The translations under genes were made by a program, and so were the position numbers. This document shows positions 61,458 to 64,000 of a stretch of DNA of 64,000 nt, in pieces (position 1 is the first letter of the stretch; every line of letters begins with the position of its first letter). The stretch spans positions 1 through 64,000 of the forward strand of contig NZ_BBJU01000007.1 in assembly GCF_000739935.1 (NCBI RefSeq), written 5' to 3'. Source of the DNA: Agrobacterium rubi TR3 = NBRC 13261. GTDB lineage: Bacteria > Pseudomonadota > Alphaproteobacteria > Rhizobiales > Rhizobiaceae. The notes under the pieces were generated by a model. That model ran no database searches. It was not told where the DNA came from and worked only from the letters and a program-made list of their open reading frames with translations.

Positions 61458-62539
61458 TGGGCAGTCTCCTGATCGATGCGAACGGCCTGGCCGTCTTGAA
61501 GTTGGTTGACGCCTGCGACCACGATGCGGTCACCGGGGTTGATGCCTTGGGCAACGACAACGGTTGCGCTGTTCGCAGTCGCCTGGTCTAGCGTGACGTC
61601 GCGAGACGAAACCTTGCCTGCCGTGTTATCGACAACCCAGACCGTCGTTTTTGCACCGTCACGTTTGATGGCTGACGATGGCAGTTGAATCGCAGGGTCG
61701 GAACTGACCGAAGCCGTTGCCGTGATGACAGAACCAAGTCGCAAGGCCTCTGGCGGATTGACGAGGGTCAGTTTCGTGCGCCGCGTCCGGGTCGCCTCAT
61801 CGGCCAGCGGCGTTATTTCTCTGACGACACCCTTTGCTGTGATCTCTGGATCGAGTTGAAGCGAGACGTTGAACTCCGCACCGGGATTCAACAGAGCGCT
61901 TGCGGTTTCCGGAACGTCGATGACGGCATCGCGTTCTTCCGGGCGTGCGACCGTTACGACGCTTTGACCTGCGGACACGACCTGGCCGACTTCGGCAGAT
62001 GTCGCGGTCACGACACCGTCGAATTCGGCACGAAGCTGCGCATAGTCCAGTTGCTCTTTTGCCTTGTCCAGATTGGCCTGTGCCTTGTTGAGATTGGCCG
62101 CATCCGTGCGTCGTTCCAACTGGGCGCTTTCAAATGTTGCTTTGGCAGCAGACTGACGCTCGAACAGAGTTTGCTGGCGCAATTCATTGCTGGTCGCGTT
62201 GGTCAGTTGCGCTTGCGCGTTGGCGAGGTCCGACTGCGCGCTTCTGACCGCAAGCTCCAGAGCGATCGGATCGATGGCAGACAGGATGTCACCCTTTTTA
62301 ACAATGTCTCCGACCTGGACGTTACGAGCAACGATGCGACCGAGAATACGAAAACCGAATTCTGTTTCGATACGCGCGTTCACCGTGCCGGGGAGTGTGA
62401 GCGTCATCTGGGTTGCGGGTTGAACCACGATGGAAAGAACAGGACGCGGCTTTTCAGGGGCCGCCTCGTCTTCCTTTCCGCAGGACACCAGAAATGTCGT
62501 GGCGAGCATGAGTGCCACGATCGTCTTTGGATATGTCAT
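61454..62539 (-). CDS. RND efflux membrane-fusion lipoprotein, copy 2
   Basis: This 361-residue periplasmic adaptor has a lipoprotein signal (LATTFLVSCGKED, Cys at about 20), a barrel-sandwich (lipoyl) domain split by a long coiled-coil hairpin (residues about 95-175, QSDLANAQAQLTNATSN...), and beta-barrel plus membrane-proximal domains (GAKTTVWVVDNTAGKV). It would link the pump to an outer-membrane channel. It overlaps both neighbours by 4 nt, so the three genes are translated as a unit. Confidence 0.9.
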   Translation of the reverse strand: MTYPKTIVALMLATTFLVSCGKEDEAAPEKPRPVLSIVVQPATQMTLTLPGTVNARIETEFGFRILGRIVARNVQVGDIVKKGDILSAIDPIALELAVRSAQSDLANAQAQLTNATSNELRQQTLFERQSAAKATFESAQLERRTDAANLNKAQANLDKAKEQLDYAQLRAEFDGVVTATSAEVGQVVSAGQSVVTVARPEERDAVIDVPETASALLNPGAEFNVSLQLDPEITAKGVVREITPLADEATRTRRTKLTLVNPPEALRLGSVITATASVSSDPAIQLPSSAIKRDGAKTTVWVVDNTAGKVSSRDVTLDQATANSATVVVAQGINPGDRIVVAGVNQLQDGQAVRIDQETAQ

Positions 62540-63582
62540 TGTGCGGCTCCTTCGTATGCCACGACTTCGCCAGCGGTCAGAAACTTGGTGCCGTTGGAAA
62601 CGACGATTTCGCCTTCTAATAGGCCAGACCGAACAGAAAGACGTTCATTTGCATAGGTGGCCACCTCGATCTGACGCAGCGAGACGGTGCGATCCTTTGG
62701 ATCAACGATCCACACGGCCGGCTTCCCCGATGCTGATGCGATTGTCGACCAGGGCAGCTCTATTGTTTTCACCGGCTTGTAATGTGCAGTTGCGACCACC
62801 GGGCTTCCGAGACGGACATCCGCGGACGGATCCAGCGAAAGTTTCACCCGAATGGTGCCAGTGGTTGTGTCGATCGTCGGGGACACTTCACGCACTGTCG
62901 CCTTGATCGGCGCCCCGCCAGACAGCATCCGAACCTCGACGTCATTTTGAATTTCGCCGCCCAGCAGAAGAGACTCGTCGGCATTGATGACGGCATCACG
63001 CGGACCATCATGTGCGAGGGTGAAAACGGTTTGTGCCGCCTGAGCGACTTGACCGACTTCCGCGTTGCGGGCTGTGATAACGCCATCGGCGTCCGCCTTG
63101 AGTTCGGTCTGTCCCAGGCTATCGCGCGCGGTATCAACCTGTGCCTGTGCAGAATCTGCCGAACCACGGGCTGTCAAAAGCGATTCTTGAGCCGAATCGA
63201 GCGCTGCGCGCGTCGTGACACCGGTGGCCAAAAGATTTTGTTGGCGGTCGAAAGCCTGCTGCGCTTGTGTCTGCTGCGCCTGTGCCGATTCCAGTCCAGC
63301 GATGGCGACCTGAAGATCGGCCTGTTGTTCCTGCGGGTCTATGCGCGCAAGAACCTGGCCTGCCTTGACGCGTTGGCCGACATCCACGAGGCGTTGGGTG
63401 ATTTGACCGCTGACACGAAAGGAAAGATCTGACTGGACGCGTGCGCTGATCTGGCCAGTCGTCGCAATCGGAGCGGCGACGTCAAGCGCTTTGACCGTAA
63501 CCACTTGAACGTTGCGGATGGGCTTTTGCTGTTGATCGTCCTTGGGACCGCAACCGACAAGACTTACCAGAGATATCGCCAT
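62536..63582 (-). CDS. RND efflux membrane-fusion lipoprotein, copy 1
   Basis: This 348-residue adaptor has the same domain plan as the next protein but different sequence: lipobox SLVGCGPKD (Cys at 11), GQISARVQSDLSFRVSGQI, a coiled coil (about 85-150, AQAQQTQAQQAFDRQQNLL), and KPAVWIVDPKDRTVSL. The ATG at 63582 gives a very short signal sequence with no positive charge. Upstream in-frame codons include KRQCIRR but no usual start codon, so the real start is uncertain. First gene of the pump operon, divergent from the TetR gene. Confidence 0.87.
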   Translation of the reverse strand: MAISLVSLVGCGPKDDQQQKPIRNVQVVTVKALDVAAPIATTGQISARVQSDLSFRVSGQITQRLVDVGQRVKAGQVLARIDPQEQQADLQVAIAGLESAQAQQTQAQQAFDRQQNLLATGVTTRAALDSAQESLLTARGSADSAQAQVDTARDSLGQTELKADADGVITARNAEVGQVAQAAQTVFTLAHDGPRDAVINADESLLLGGEIQNDVEVRMLSGGAPIKATVREVSPTIDTTTGTIRVKLSLDPSADVRLGSPVVATAHYKPVKTIELPWSTIASASGKPAVWIVDPKDRTVSLRQIEVATYANERLSVRSGLLEGEIVVSNGTKFLTAGEVVAYEGAAQ

Positions 63583-63646
63583 AACGGTGATCGTAGCTAC
63601 GCGTCTGATACATTGCCTCTTGAACCATGATGAATACGTGATACAT

Positions 63647-63666
63647 TTGACTTACCCGACAGTCAA
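63647..63666. promoter_or_regulatory. Inverted repeat TTGACT-N8-AGTCAA, likely TetR operator
   Basis: TTGACT (63647-63652) is mirrored by AGTCAA (63661-63666) in the 137-nt gap between the pump operon and the TetR-type gene. The size (20 bp) and place fit a TetR-family operator controlling both directions. Confidence 0.6.
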
Positions 63667-63719
63667 TGAAATTGTTTTGCGGCGCATCTTTTTGCAAACG
63701 CGACAAGTTAGGATGATGA

Positions 63720-64000
63720 ATGAAAAGGCTGACACGCGCTGAACAGAAGGCGCTTAGGCCCACCCAAATTCTCGATGCGGCCTTCGAGGAATTTGTAGAG
63801 CACGGATTTACAGCGGCACGGGTGGAGGACATCGCCGAGCGTGTCGGTGTCACCAAGGGGACCGTCTATGTATATTTCCCGACGAAGGAAGACCTGTTTG
63901 CGGGGATGATCGATCACATATCTGCGCCCATTCAAGAAACAATTGCGCAGACGCGAACGCTGACCGGCAGCAATACAGACCGGCTGACAGCTATGATAAG
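63720..64000 (+). CDS. TetR-family repressor (5' part, runs off the window)
   Basis: About 93 residues are visible from the ATG at 63720 (TTAGGATG upstream). The N-terminal TetR helix-turn-helix is clear: ILDAAFEEFVEHGFTAARVE, then DIAERVGVTKGTVYVYFPTK followed by EDLFAGMI. The frame is open to the window edge. Being divergent from the RND operon with an inverted repeat between them, it is most likely the local repressor of the pump, released by a pump substrate. Confidence 0.88.
   Translation, partial: MKRLTRAEQKALRPTQILDAAFEEFVEHGFTAARVEDIAERVGVTKGTVYVYFPTKEDLFAGMIDHISAPIQETIAQTRTLTGSNTDRLTAMI

Noticed and set aside
63482..63856. Minus-strand frame of 124 codons across the pump-TetR intergenic region
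   Set aside because: It overlaps both the lipoprotein start and the TetR HTH coding region in other frames, each of which has clear motifs.

Overview
The window looks like chromosome or megaplasmid DNA from an alphaproteobacterium of the Rhizobiales, most likely Rhizobiaceae (Agrobacterium/Rhizobium type). The basis is GC-rich coding sequence, a very high density of sugar and peptide ABC uptake operons, each with its own LacI, GntR, RpiR or LysR regulator, a ribitol-type catabolic operon, a PF10091/GH144-like enzyme, and sites resembling the GGAAC-N17-GTT promoters of alphaproteobacterial EcfG sigma factors. No rRNA, tRNA, CRISPR array, transposase or replication origin was recognised.

Layout. 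0-3 kb: a multiply broken gene of unknown function (1-684, minus), a PAS-GGDEF-EAL cyclic-di-GMP protein, and a short remnant that resembles the C-terminus of a LacI-type regulator. 3-10 kb: a pentitol (probably ribitol) operon. A LacI repressor is divergent from a binding protein, ATPase, permease, ribitol 2-dehydrogenase-like SDR and FGGY D-ribulokinase-like kinase. A 30-bp near-perfect palindrome sits at the predicted transcription start of the operon. 10-30 kb: an amino-sugar catabolic island. GntR, SIS-domain deaminase, NagA and a ROK kinase run leftward, with ATGA overlaps joining the last three. A Gfo/Idh oxidoreductase and a complete carbohydrate ABC transporter run rightward. A second divergon follows: an NTF2-like protein, an M81 (MlrC-like) peptidase and a DSD1-type PLP enzyme to the left; RidA, an RpiR regulator, an SDR, a GH20 beta-N-acetylhexosaminidase, a second M81 peptidase, an MFS carrier and CutC to the right. 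Together these could release, import, deacetylate, phosphorylate and deaminate GlcNAc-type sugars. The two M81 peptidases, DSD1 and RidA suggest that the natural substrate also carries a peptide or D-amino-acid part.

30.7-42.8 kb: a peptide-scavenging operon with S33 and S9 serine peptidases, an M20 amidohydrolase, a dipeptide-type ABC transporter and an MmgE/PrpD enzyme, facing a convergent LysR gene. The first permease gene carries a one-base frameshift. 43-48.3 kb: an AT-rich boundary and a Mor-like HTH gene, then a run of broken genes: DUF1800 with an in-frame TAG, DUF1501 with an in-frame TAA, and a glycosyltransferase 5' fragment joined to an epimerase that has lost its 5' part. This looks like a decaying polysaccharide-related locus. 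48.3-54 kb: a PF10091 hydrolase, a Crp/Fnr regulator, a small DUF6894-like protein, an ECF sigma factor and a MOSC/FAD-dependent pair. Three of these transcription units have EcfG-like promoter candidates. 54-58.3 kb: a histidine kinase/response regulator pair, a periplasmic protein and a lipoprotein hydrolase. 58.4-64 kb: an RND efflux pump with two tandem membrane-fusion lipoproteins, divergent from a TetR gene that runs off the window end; an inverted repeat between them is the likely operator.

Starts were moved from the longest reading frame where a Shine-Dalgarno site, an ATGA overlap or the family N-terminus argued for it. Family assignments come from recognising motifs by eye, without any search.
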